Notes under the pieces: generated by a model | What the model saw: only the letters and a program-made list of their open reading frames with translations | What the model was told of the DNA's origin: nothing | Database searches by the model: none | Made by a program: the position numbers and the translations under genes | Assembly (NCBI GenBank): GCA_963971405.1 | Contig: OZ020486.1 | Span: 31,457,419-31,521,418, forward strand | Source of the DNA: Psococerastis gibbosa | Taxonomy: Eukaryota; Arthropoda; Insecta; Psocodea; Psocidae | DNA length: 64,000 nucleotides | Reading direction: 5' to 3' | Shown here: piece after piece, positions 35,047 through 46,400 of the stretch | Numbering within the stretch: position 1 is the stretch's first letter | Layout of the letters: the number at the start of each line of letters is the position of its first letter

Positions 35047-35620
35047 CTATGTAATTAGAAATAATTTACAGTATGCTATTCTATTAATATTAAGAGTAAT
35101 ATCAGGACTGGATATAATCTCTTTAGACTCAGTTTCCACTTCTTCTAATACACTAACACAGTTTTCCTTAATTATGTCAGAATTCAAAGTTTCCGTACAG
35201 ACAGCGGACAAATTTCTACAGTTTACTCCTTCAAATAAATACAGTTTTTGAAAAGGTCGAATTAATTCTCCATTGGAGGTCTTCACTTTTGCAACTCGGT
35301 CCGCTCCGTCGCGACCTGCAAAAATATCTACAACACGACCTAGAGGCCATTTTAGTCTTTTTAAACCATCGCAATGAATAAGTACAACATCGCCTATTAA
35401 AATAGGTCTTTCCATAGTTTCCTTTCCTCGATGTACCAATAGATTTAAGTAATCCTTTTGAAACCGCTCTTTGATTTGTTTTCTGACTCTGTGAACATAT
35501 TCAATTCTTTTAATATAATAATACCATTCATCAATAACATCTAAAGTGTCAGAGGCATCACCAGGTTGATGTATAAACAAAACATTGCTGGAGTTAAAGC
35601 TGTAAAATCATCCGTTGTCC
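35047..35620 (-). mobile_element. Bel/Pao-type LTR retrotransposon, pol C-terminus (DUF5641)
   Basis: The frame 35580-35047 has the DUF5641 domain that ends Pao/Bel integrase polyproteins: VLIHCDGLKRLKWPLGRVVD and a preceding RVRKQIKERFQKDYL segment. Just upstream, DDFTALTPAM is readable in another frame, so a frameshift lies near 35585 in a T-run. Protease, reverse transcriptase and integrase core are not visible; it is a fragment. Confidence 0.75.
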
Positions 35621-36399
35621 CTGAAACATACGTGATAATTGACGGAACACAAGTTTTCTTGAAATAGGTACAGTATTTACTTGGGGTAAACGCAAACTAG
35701 TAGACAGCAGTATTTCAAGGCTTAACGATAATTTGTGGGTTATATACATACGGATATAACGAATAAACAAGCAGGTCTCAACACAGCCCTTCACTTCTTA
35801 GTTCTTACCTCTTTCAAGGGAGTTTCATTCTTAGTTGACGTACTATCAAAAGCTGCCACCAAATTCGAAATTGACTCCGACTGAGCACCCTCCATTATAA
35901 ACAATTCGTTTGGTATTTGCTATGGTTAAATTTTCAACCAAATATTGCAAACAGCACTTTTTACACATCTGATTGTGGTACTTCACGAACACCGGAGCTT
36001 TCCAGGTTTCACATGATCTGGTGATCATTTGACGAAGTTGTTGAAAGTTGCCTAATGTCTATCTATCCATCGGCTTTGTTGTTGTGAAACACAAAATGCC
36101 ATTTCTATGTTTAGCTTTGCATCAACAATTCTGGTTTCACGAATCACTTTTAAATACAATTTAATCAATTATAAGATAAAAAAGAGTATGTAAATCAACC
36201 GTTAAATTAATTTTGTTAAATTATAATTAATAACTTTCATTATTCACCATTATTTGTTTATAACCATACTTTAGAAAAAATGGATAAGGATTTGATGAAT
36301 CTTTGAAAACAACCGGTTTTGGATAAAAATCCTAAATGGCGGCTATACACTGTACGCGTAAACCACAAAAGCAAAAACAGAGTAGATGATTTGTTCGTA

Positions 36400-36660
36400 G
36401 CTTAATCTGCTTAGTTGGTGGCAGGCATTTTCTCATTCAAAAGAAGTCCATTTTCACTAGCGCCAGTCGCCACGTTAAAACCATAAAGATACATTAACTG
36501 GAGCGGCGGGAGCATAATGTGCCTTATGAGGCACCCGTTAACCATAAGCCAACTATCAGAGATAAATACCAACGCAAAAAATATCGAAGTCGTACACATT
36601 GCAGCATAGCAGAACGGATAACTGGATCCGGTCAAAACTCTGTACTTAGCTTGTACAGGC
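36400..36660 (-). repeat. repeat family D, copy 3 (minus)
   Basis: Inverted match to the copies at 1385 and 19338, including the TCCGTTCTGCTATGCTGCAA core. Confidence 0.6.
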
Positions 36661-36785
36661 TACATTTATCACTGGTTTCCCCGCCAAATTGCGTACGAGT
36701 TCCATGGAAAAGGCTTTTAAAATACAGCATAATACAATAACATTAATGTAATAACAAATATACAGTAATTTACAGGGAAGAGGAA

Positions 36786-36936
36786 TTAAGGAACACAACT
36801 AATATTTTTGACTTTTTCCTTCTGGTAGAAATTGTCTTGCATTGACTTAAAGTTTCCACTCGAATTTCCTTGCTTCAACATTTTCTCTGGCGGGACGAGA
36901 CGCCTCCTCTGCTCCTGTTCCTCGAAATCTGCTGCC
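36786..36936 (-). CDS. probable last exon of an unidentified gene
   Basis: The acceptor catttttag precedes 36936. The frame reads AADFEEQEQRRRLVPPEKM and, after a Ser/Asn-rich stretch, ends KVKNISCVP and TAA at 36788-36786. Codon use is more gene-like than the surroundings, and the charged EEQEQRRR stretch suggests a small cytosolic or membrane-anchored protein tail. I do not recognise the family. It may belong with the exon at 39592-39627. Confidence 0.4.
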
Positions 36937-37901
36937 CTAAAAATGTCAATAATATTAGCCTACCGATACATACCAATTAAAATAAGACAACGCATATTTT
37001 GTTTTAGTTAATGTAAGCTGCAGTGGACCCATAGAGGGAAGTCACTGTCCCAAATAATTACTTCGCAAGCCCCATGCATGCAAAGGCTTAAAAATGCTTC
37101 TCGTAGGTTGTACAGTAACTTTTTGGACTGGGTGTGTTTGGGGAGTTTGCTAAGTGACTTATTTAGGCTACAAGACGGCAACAATGCAACATTTTAAGAA
37201 GAATTAAAGCTATTGTGGGTTTAATATAAATTACTCACTTACCTTTTAGAAGTATTATTGTAGGCCTACTGTACTTTACACAATGTGTAGCATAGTGTGA
37301 ACTCTGAAGTTTTCAATCCAACAACCGAACTTATTTTATTATAGTAAAGTAGGTATTGCTGTAGAGATTGAATCAATAAATCATTTTTGTTGATCAAAAA
37401 CCCACTCATTTCTGCTGCGTTGTTATTGTTTTGAAAATGAATGTTGACTTCAAAACAGGCAGCCAATAGTAGGCCAAGTTTTATAGAACGTTCGAATACA
37501 CTCATAATTGTTTCTTAATAAATTAATTTGATTGGCTAAAACTGGGACGCAAATATTTTGTGACTCGGCTCATGTGATTTTCCTATTTGGAATCACAGAC
37601 AGCCCTATACCGACTAGTAGTAAGTAGTGTTCGTCGGGTTAATAACGACTTAGGCCTCATTTTTGGGCCCATAGAACGACCCCGACTTGACTGTCCTATG
37701 CCCCAGCCCATAGGACAGTGGACCTCCTGATTATAGTGGATTCCGAACCACTTGGGAAACACAGTGAGTCACATGATTAGTTCGGAGGTGACCAGGACAA
37801 GTCCTACCATGTTTCCCTACCGGCGCTGTGCACATGACCAAGTTATCTGCAGCTTTGAACCTGCTCTGGTCCGCTGGGTTCAACTTGGTATGGCGGCCTA
37901 C

Positions 37902-38031
37902 CCTATACCGACTAGCATTCTATAGGATCTTCTATTGGTCCCATGCATAGAATAATATTTACTATAGAATCCTATACCGACTAGCATTCTATTGTAAATA
38001 TTATGCTATGCATGGGACCAATAGAAGATCC
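37902..38031. repeat. inverted repeat with embedded direct repeats
   Basis: Arms 37925-37962 and 37994-38031 are near-perfect complements (GGATCTTCTATTGGTCCCAT...). CCTATACCGACTAGCATTCT is repeated directly at 37902 and 37971, and its start again near 37602. Possibly a MITE with a rearranged end. Confidence 0.6.
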
Positions 38032-39268
38032 GCCATCTTTTGGTCTCACATTTTCGCGCCAAATGAAACTAGTTATCTTATGATACAGCTAAACCAAAAT
38101 TTTCACAACAAAAAAAAAATGTGTCTTTATTAAATATTTAGGCTGTCTTACTCCATTATTATAATTAATATGCTTTCCCAAAATAGCTGAAAATAGCTGA
38201 ACTTTATATACATACACTGGAAATGCACCAGGGAGCGCTAGGGCCGTCGGCAACGGACAAAACCTGATATCTTGGTTATTATGGCAGAAGCGTTCCATGC
38301 CATTTACACTTACGTGTAAATTTCATGTATTTCAATAATTTATTTAATACGATTAATAGACATTTTCTGCTTTTGTAACATTTTTATTTATTTATTATAG
38401 AACAATATTCTATGGTCACACACCGGCATTTATGAGGATTAATTTTTTAAATTTGTAATTTGGCTTATTAAAATATAATAAACATATGTAGTATCCATTA
38501 CATTAAAACGTAATAAGTTAGGCAACTTACACAACAGGCTAGCTTATAAGATTTTGGGGGAAGCTCCCCCCTTCATCTGTCCTTGAATACACTTCAACTA
38601 GAATAAGCAGAATATAATAAGAATAAGTAGTCACTCTGGCTAGACCCCATGGGCGGATACAGGGAGGCAGCTACCCCCCCCCTGGATCCTTCACCCCCAT
38701 GGACGGAGACAGGGGGTGGCTATCCCCCCCCCCCCCAATTTTTTTTCTTCGGTAAATCTATTTTGTAAGTTAATTGTTATAACGCTCTGATTTAATCAAT
38801 ACTACATAGGGTTTTCCTATTTTGACCCCCCATGGGCTGGATCCGTCCCTGATCCGTCCACACGTGCATTCGAATTTTTAAATCTCTTAGCCTACTTATT
38901 ATGCTTACACGATGTGAATATTCTGTGTGCTATCATCGATGAAAAAAATGTTGCAGTGTAGTAGGCCAATGCTGATGATTTAGGGATGTCAATATCAATA
39001 AGCCTAATAATTTCTAGATATTTTGCAGTACGTGTGATTTGCATGAAAGCCACGAACTTCGCCTAAATGGGAAATAAAAACGCTTTTTTTCACTGGAAAT
39101 GTGCCTTATAGTGTTTCGCTATTTTCATTCACTATCAAAACTTCGGTTCTGCAGGACTAGGCCTACTTAGGCTGTAGGAATATTTAGCTTCCTAAAAGAA
39201 GTCAATTATTTGTAGGCCAGCTAAGGATTTTAAACTTGACTAACTAAAAAATGCCTTGAGGTTGAAAC

Positions 39269-39301
<33 letters not shown>

Positions 39302-39326
39302 TAGTTTTAAAATTATACAGGACAAT

Positions 39327-39488
39327 CAAGGCCGTAGCCAGGATTTTTTCGGGGGGGGGGGGGGGTTAAAAATATCATTAGGTATTACATAGTGGTTTTT
39401 ATTTATCCTCTCAAAATCCGATTCTATCTAGTATCAAGCTATTTCATTTCGGGGGGGTCCCCCATGACCCCCCTTGGCTACGGCCTTG
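39327..39488. mobile_element. hAT-like MITE, CAAGGCCGTAGCC ends
   Basis: The 8-bp duplication AGGACAAT is at 39319-39326 and 39489-39496. The ends are CAAGGCCGTAGCCAGG and TTGGCTACGGCCTTG, with subterminal G- and C-runs. Confidence 0.85.
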
Positions 39489-39591
39489 AGGACAATTGAA
39501 AGTGTGCAATTAGTTAACATAACGATTAAGACAACTTAAATAAATCCATAAATGTTGCCTCAACTAATGACCAAACCTTGCGAACACTTAC

Positions 39592-39627
39592 TTGTGATAA
39601 ATAATATTTCCCCCCGTTTCTCGACAT
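39592..39627 (-). CDS. candidate first coding exon of an unidentified gene
   Basis: ATG at 39627 reads MSRNGGKYYLSQ, then a strong donor GTAAGTG at 39591. Phase 0 at the donor. The position about 790 bp from the SUCO start, head to head, would fit a shared promoter. No middle exon was identified, and the link to 36786-36936 is a guess. Confidence 0.25.
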
Positions 39628-39952
39628 TTCTTGAACCTATTAGTGCATTTATAAGCAGAGCAAGATATGACCATTATGTCAAACTAAAGAAAAACTCAAT
39701 AAATGGGTAAATAGATTAAATAACAGGCAATGAAATACGTCTAAATCGCATTGAAGGCAATGGAGTCAACCACTTCTTGCCATAATAACCCTTTTTGTCA
39801 CGTGACCAAAAGTGAAGACATTTGTTCTGATCAGCATGGGCTAGGTGCCGTAGTATCCAATGCCAGCTTCAGCAGCTTCTCTAAAAATAATTTATTTGCG
39901 GATAATTATTTCATTATTTACTTTTTATGTTTTATAAAATAAAATAGTTTAT

Positions 39953-40207
39953 TTAAAATAATGTATATTTCACCAATTTGGCGGTATATTTATATTTTAC
40001 TAATAATTTTCTGTGGGTACACAAAGAAGTGGCATAAGATATATTTCCTAAAACTGAAAAGTCAGAGTCAGACTCAGAGTCAGAGTTTAGAGAAGTGTCA
40101 TTAGTGTCAACAAACCGAAATGTATAGGTATACCGCTGGGGAGAACAACAATTTTCTATTTTTTTAATTTTGCGTGTGTATTTAAATTTAAGTGAAGTGC
40201 TTGTCAT
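39953..40207 (-). CDS. uncertain open frame upstream of SUCO
   Basis: ATG to stop, 84 codons, with an acidic stretch NSDSESDSDFSVLG. It overlaps the presumed promoter region of SUCO. No family recognised; may be chance or a 5' exon of the minus-strand neighbour. Confidence 0.15.
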   Translation of the reverse strand: MTSTSLKFKYTRKIKKIENCCSPQRYTYTFRFVDTNDTSLNSDSESDSDFSVLGNISYATSLCTHRKLLVKYKYTAKLVKYTLF

Positions 40208-40418
40208 TAATTCCGATTGTTTCCTACATTATTGTATCCATCGGCTGTGTAGTGCAGATGGTGTGATGTTTTGAATCTCATGAGACCGTGGTCCCTGCTC
40301 TTAAAAGTGGTGGATTAGAAATGTCACTTATTTTCAGAAACATTCAAGAACACGTCAGTCAGAAAGTTGTGTTGCTGTTGAAATTGTTCAATTCAGAAGA
40401 GAAGGAAATAAACATGCA

Positions 40419-40477
40419 ATGAGGGCTGATTTAGCCATAGTATTTCTTATGGTCTTGTGTCTCTCTCGTTATTTAAA
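40419..40477 (+). CDS. SUCO: SUCO exon 1, signal peptide
   Basis: ATG at 40419, a hydrophobic stretch, then donor GTAAGT at 40478. It ends with two bases of a codon, exactly what the exon at 42059 completes. An out-of-frame ATG five bases upstream meets a stop at once. Confidence 0.75.
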
Positions 40478-43400
40478 GTAAGTAATTTTAAGATAGCCTA
40501 ATATTGTTCACACTCCCCCATGCACAATGGCTGTCTTATCATTGAAATGTTCTTAATCAGGTCTTAATTAAACTAAGAAAAAAAAGTAGTAAATTGTTAG
40601 TACAATGTAAATTTCAGAATTTTTACAGGGCCTCCATGTGGTCACATTTTTCAATGTCCTAGGTAACTTTTTGATTACTTTCTTAATATTTTGTTACATT
40701 TAGTTACTTTTTTGCGGGGTTATTGATTAATTTTTTTTTTTTAACTAGTAAAAATCGCTTTTCTTGCAATCACGTGCAATATAAAATTTGGCGCCGGTGG
40801 TAATATTTAAAATGGTATTGTGACGTCTGCACACAATACAAAACAAATGCCAAACAAGATGTGAAGTGTTAACAATACTCCACCCCTCTGGAACTATCCC
40901 CTCGAGACGGTGGATTATCCCGCATTCCCGCGGTTCCCGCTGCTACAGTAAGTCAGGGAGGTCAGTAACTGCGCTGTCTGTAAGTCGTTAGGCACTTCGT
41001 GGCTCCCTCTTGGCTTGGTTTAAAAAAATACAAAATTGCGAGTATCAGCTAAAACTGATATAGTTGCATTGCCCATATAAATAAATAAATACTTTTTGTT
41101 CTCTTTTATTTATGGCAAGGAATTACGAATTATAGAATAATGATGTTGTTTGAAACATTGCATTAAGTTCAAATTCAAACAATATACTTGAAATACTAAC
41201 TAAATAACAAAATACTACAATAAGCTACCATTTCCAGTAAGTCAGTTGGATCCAGCTTGTTTCAGAACATACATTAAGATCAGACTTATTGACGCCTCAC
41301 TTTATAATTTGGATGAGCATGACCCCAGGAGCTGGACTATTTAAGTGCCTCCTCCTTTTTTCGTACAAAAACCCTCGGCTGGCTATTTGCATTTGACACG
41401 GTCGATCCGGTTCTGGCTGGGCAGGGACTCTAATTTTTGTTTTGTATTGTACTGTAAAGACGGAGTATCGATATTACACGTTGGCAAGGCCAAGTAGGCT
41501 AAATTGGAAAATACCATAAGGGGCAGTTCTACTACTGTGCATGATTTAGCCAAGAAGTTGTGAGATAAGCGAATGAATGATGAAGAACGAAGAAATGATG
41601 TGAAGTTGAACATTTGAGACTAAAAAGCATTGCATACATTTGCGTTTTACTCTAGTAAACTACGCATCAATTGTATCACCGAATAAATTGTAATAGGGAC
41701 TAAAACATGATGTCATTATGTTTTAGAAAACAAATTTAGTGGCTTGACTCGATGGACCGGATCGGTCATGAATTTCCATTACCTAAATGGCCTACAGTGC
41801 AAGTTGCACTGTGCAACATTATATCAAATTCAAATAGAGATATTGTTTCGCGAGCCTTGGCAACGTTATAAATTGCTGTGTTTTATAGACCAATGTATTC
41901 TTTTGGATGTCTTCTGGGGCCCTAGGCTAGGCTATTGACATACTTTTCTTTATTAATGTTATTGTTTCTTATAAAAACAAGATTCCTATTATTTTTCATA
42001 AATTGCAAAACCTACATTTGAATCGGTTTCCAAAAGTTCAATAAATCTTTGTTTTCAGCTGCCAGCAGTTTGACAGCACAGGAAGTTCGCTTTTGTCAGA
42101 AGCTGTCTCAAATGCCCCAGTCATTAATATTCCAATGCAAGATAACTCTGGGAGCAGTAGCCATGCTACTCTAGAGCCCAATCAACCGAGGCCCAGTTTG
42201 GAAATTCACGCCAGTTTCAGCGATGAAATTAAGCCTGGATCAGTCAACATGGATGATGATCAATCCTTACTTCCCAAACATCACGTTCCTGCTGAGTAAG
42301 TTTCTAACATAGACCAAGGAAACACTACTAATTTTGGACTTGGGCCATCATCTGATGGCCAAACTTGATTCCTAAAAGATAAGTGAGAATAAACTTTACC
42401 ATATTTTACCATTGATGAAGGGATGAACAATTGTGTATTTACGCTCTCTTAACCCGCTTCGCCTCTCTTGATGCAAAGGTACCTATGTTTAACAGCTTGA
42501 ATTCTTACCTACCCAATCAACACCATTATAATATTACCATGCGAAGTAAGAATGATTAGGGTTTTAAGTGCCTGTAGAATCTTCCTCAATTTTTACATGC
42601 AGGCTCGTAATCTTCCACCCTCAGACCTTGTGGGTTGAAATATCCCAAATCAACCATTCCATAACGGCATCGCCTGTATTGATTTACATGGTAATCGGAT
42701 TGGGCGTCGCACATTGGGGGCGCCTCGCGTGTTTGCCCTTGACTCAGTTGGACTGCAAATACAAGGCTGTGACCGTCAGGGTCATTTGCAAGTTTATTAT
42801 TACAAAGGCTTCAGTGTACTGAGTATTGACCCACCTGCCCTCGATATTGATCAGCTATTTTCTCTTTACTGAGGTAGACTTTGTAAAATTTTCGTAGGCT
42901 TCCGGGGTTAAACGTTATACCATAAATTAAAAGCAGTAAATGTAAACTATTACAGCAACGGGCTTAATAGTTACTACTAAGGTTGTTTTTCAATATAAAC
43001 GTATCCAAGTGGAATCGAAAGTTGGCTATTTTACCGAACCCTGTAGTTATTGATCAGCTGTCCTCAAATTATTTCCGTGAAATTAGTTAGGTACCTACCA
43101 ATCTTTAGTATGTATCTAGGTACATTTTTGGCAATCCGATATTTTCCCATTGTGACTGACATAAAACTCACTGCATAGAGTTTGATGACATCTACACCCA
43201 TACACTACCTTCTGTATTGTATTACTTTCGGTGCGATAGGCGCAGAACATTTTATTTACAATTTAGGCGCCCATTCCACATACTTCAATCGTCAATGAAA
43301 AATTGAAAAATGACGTCAAAATGACGTAAATTGACGTGGTAGCAGAATTTTTAGTATGTCTTTAATGTCTGCTAAAACGTCATTTTTCAATTTTTCATCG

Positions 43401-46400
43401 ACGTATGTGGAATGGGCGCCGAACACGACGATGGCATTCCAATGGGCTATTGGCATCGGTCCGTAAGGCTTAAACGAGGGCTCAAGTTACAGCAGTCGCC
43501 TGCCTCTACTACAGCACTATTAACATATCTTCCGGCTACAGGGGAGGGAAACTGAAACCATATTTGAAAGAAAATGCAAGCTTTCACAATCCATGATTTT
43601 TGTTACGTTTTGTCTTGCATCGTCGTTCAAAATTTGCTACCTCAAAAGGCAAGGGCCTTTTTGCCCTTGATGGGTGTCGCTGAAATCGGATGTTCAAAAA
43701 TGCTATGAACGCTAATTTAAAACGCAATGAATATATATACACAGTATATGGGCCACGACGCAAGTCCCCTTCACAGGGTGCACTTAGTGTGGCCCTTTGA
43801 TATTTATTAATTGTATTGTGTTTTTTGATTAATTAATAAATACTCAAATATATACGGTATATTATGAATAAATAGTCGGTAGGAAGTCTGGTGTGTATCA
43901 CAGCCGAGTGGTATCGAAATGTAACCTTCATGGTTGATGTCGTACCAGTAGTGGAGTGACTTTTAATCTTATGACACGCCGCGCAGTGTTTGCTCTTGGA
44001 TAAAACCTTTGAATTTCCCGAATGAGAAGCCAGTCGCTATATTGGCTTCAGACTGCTGTATGTTTGTCCGTCGTTTTAGTGAAATGTCTCACAATCATGT
44101 TGGTAAACCCTTACAGCTGTTATTATTAGTGGACGAAAGATCCGCCCGGAACATCTTTTCGTTAGTTTATTTCGGAGATAACGAGTCGTGATGAATAAAT
44201 AATGAATTTTTGTTCCATTACTATGCCAACCTAGTGGAGTTGAAGGGTGATGCGCGTTGTTATGGTACGAGGATTGATCCCTATGCTCCACCCCTGGCCT
44301 AAAAGAAATACTCAGAAGAAAATTTTTACCGCTTTATTTCTCGACGTAATCTCCCTTAAGGTTAACGCACTTCTCCCATCTGTGCTCCAGCATAGCGATG
44401 TTTTCCAACCGTGTCAAACCACCCATTTACGGCAGACATCACCTCTTCATTTGTTGAACATTTTTTCCCTCTGAGGAATTCTTTTAGTTTTGGGAACAGT
44501 CTGAAATCACTGGGGGCCAAGTCTGGTGAATAGGCAGGGTGTTCCACGATTTCGAATCCTGCGTCGCGAATAGCAGCCATTGCAACCAGGGACTTGTGAA
44601 CTGGTGCGTTGTCCTGATGAAACAGCACGCCTTTCCGTAACTTTCCCCGTCTCTTTTCCTTTATCGCCTCTCGCAATTTGCCTATAAGTTGAGCGTAATA
44701 GGAACGCGTTATGGTAGTACCTTTTTCCAGGTAGTCAACCAATAGCACACCTTGAGCGTCCCAAAACACCGACGCCATAACCTTATTGGCAGATGCAACA
44801 ACTCTAAATTTGCGAGGAGGCGGAGAACCACCATGTCTCCACTCCTTGCTCTGAAGCTTCGTCTCCGGATCATAATGGTGGACCCAAGTTTCATCCATCG
44901 TAACATACCGATCGAAAAAGTTTTGTTTATTAGTGCGAAAAGTGTTCAAAAGCCGCTGACAAATGTCTGCTCTTGCACGCTTTTGGTCAGCCAAAAGCAT
45001 TCGAGGAACCCGTCTTGCGGTAATTTTTTTCACAGCTAAAATATTGGATGTGATATTTTGGACTACATGATATGAATCCCCAGTTTCTTCTACTAACTGT
45101 CGCAACGAGATTCTTCGATCATTCAAAATTAGATCATGGACTTTTTTGACATTTTCTTCAGTAGTGACAACAGTTAAAGGACCACCGCCATGCTCATCTT
45201 CGCAAGTCTCTCTGCCACACTTAAACTCACGACACCACCGTTTAACTATGTCATAAGATACTGCACAGTCCCCTAACGTTGCTATTAACTCGGCATGGAT
45301 TTCGGTTGGAGTTAACTTCTTCAAATTCAAAAACTTAATCACGCACCTTTGCTCTTTGGCATCCATTTCGACACTAATAGGTTACACGCTTCAGTGTAAT
45401 GGCAAGTGGCGACTCGTCAAATGCAAGTTGAGACTTGCAAATTCAGGGGTGATCAAAGTATATATGCACCTTTAAATTTACAAAGTTTAAATTTTCTATC
45501 TTGATGGTAACTGGGTCAGGGGTGGAGCATAGGGATCAACCCTCGTAGTATGGCTAATTATCTCCAAAATAGGCTACCCAGGATATTGCCGACAGTGGTA
45601 GTTATTTCAATTTTTAGGCCTAATCTGAGATTTTCAGTCTTAGATCTGAACCAACTCATGAATCGCTTTAGACACTTATTGGAAAAAGGCGGGCAAGGTG
45701 GGCGTTCACAGCTCATGCAGTGAAAAACATTTGTGACTGAAATTAAGCTTGGAGGTTCTCTTCATAATCTAATTACAGTCATAATGAGCTGTTTAAATTG
45801 CCAGTGTAGCGCGCAGAAACTTGCTACGCCGGATTCTGTCTGTCACATTTCCTGGGACCACCTTTGCCCATTTACTTTGACATGTACCCGCATTTCCACT
45901 TAGCTTATGGTTGGGCGCCATTTGTTCAATTTTCTTATCTTCGATGTGAAAAAAACGGAAACACTACTTTTTGTCTCTACAATGGAAATAAATCATTAAC
46001 TTGATGTAGGTAAAATAATATTTTTATCAACACAGACGGGACCGCCAAAGTAATGTTTCGCATAGCTGACTTAGTGTAATTGCATAAAATGAAAGCTATG
46101 GAAGTTTGCAAACACGGCTAGATTGCCGAGCCTGCATTTTACTGTCAAGGTTACGGTGGTGTTAACCTGCGATTACATGATACTGCAGAATACAGTTGCC
46201 GGATAGAAGTTTATATCAAAAGGAAAGTCGAGGACAGATAGCCCAACTTATTGCTTTCCAATTTATACGTAGTATAAGGAAAGCTTTGTGATGGTCAAAA
46301 TTTTTGACTCCGAGAATTAAGTGGATTTTTTACACGTTTTGAGGTCTCAGGAACCCAAAAAAGTGTTTTTACTAAATGTCTGTCGCTATGTCTGTTCATT

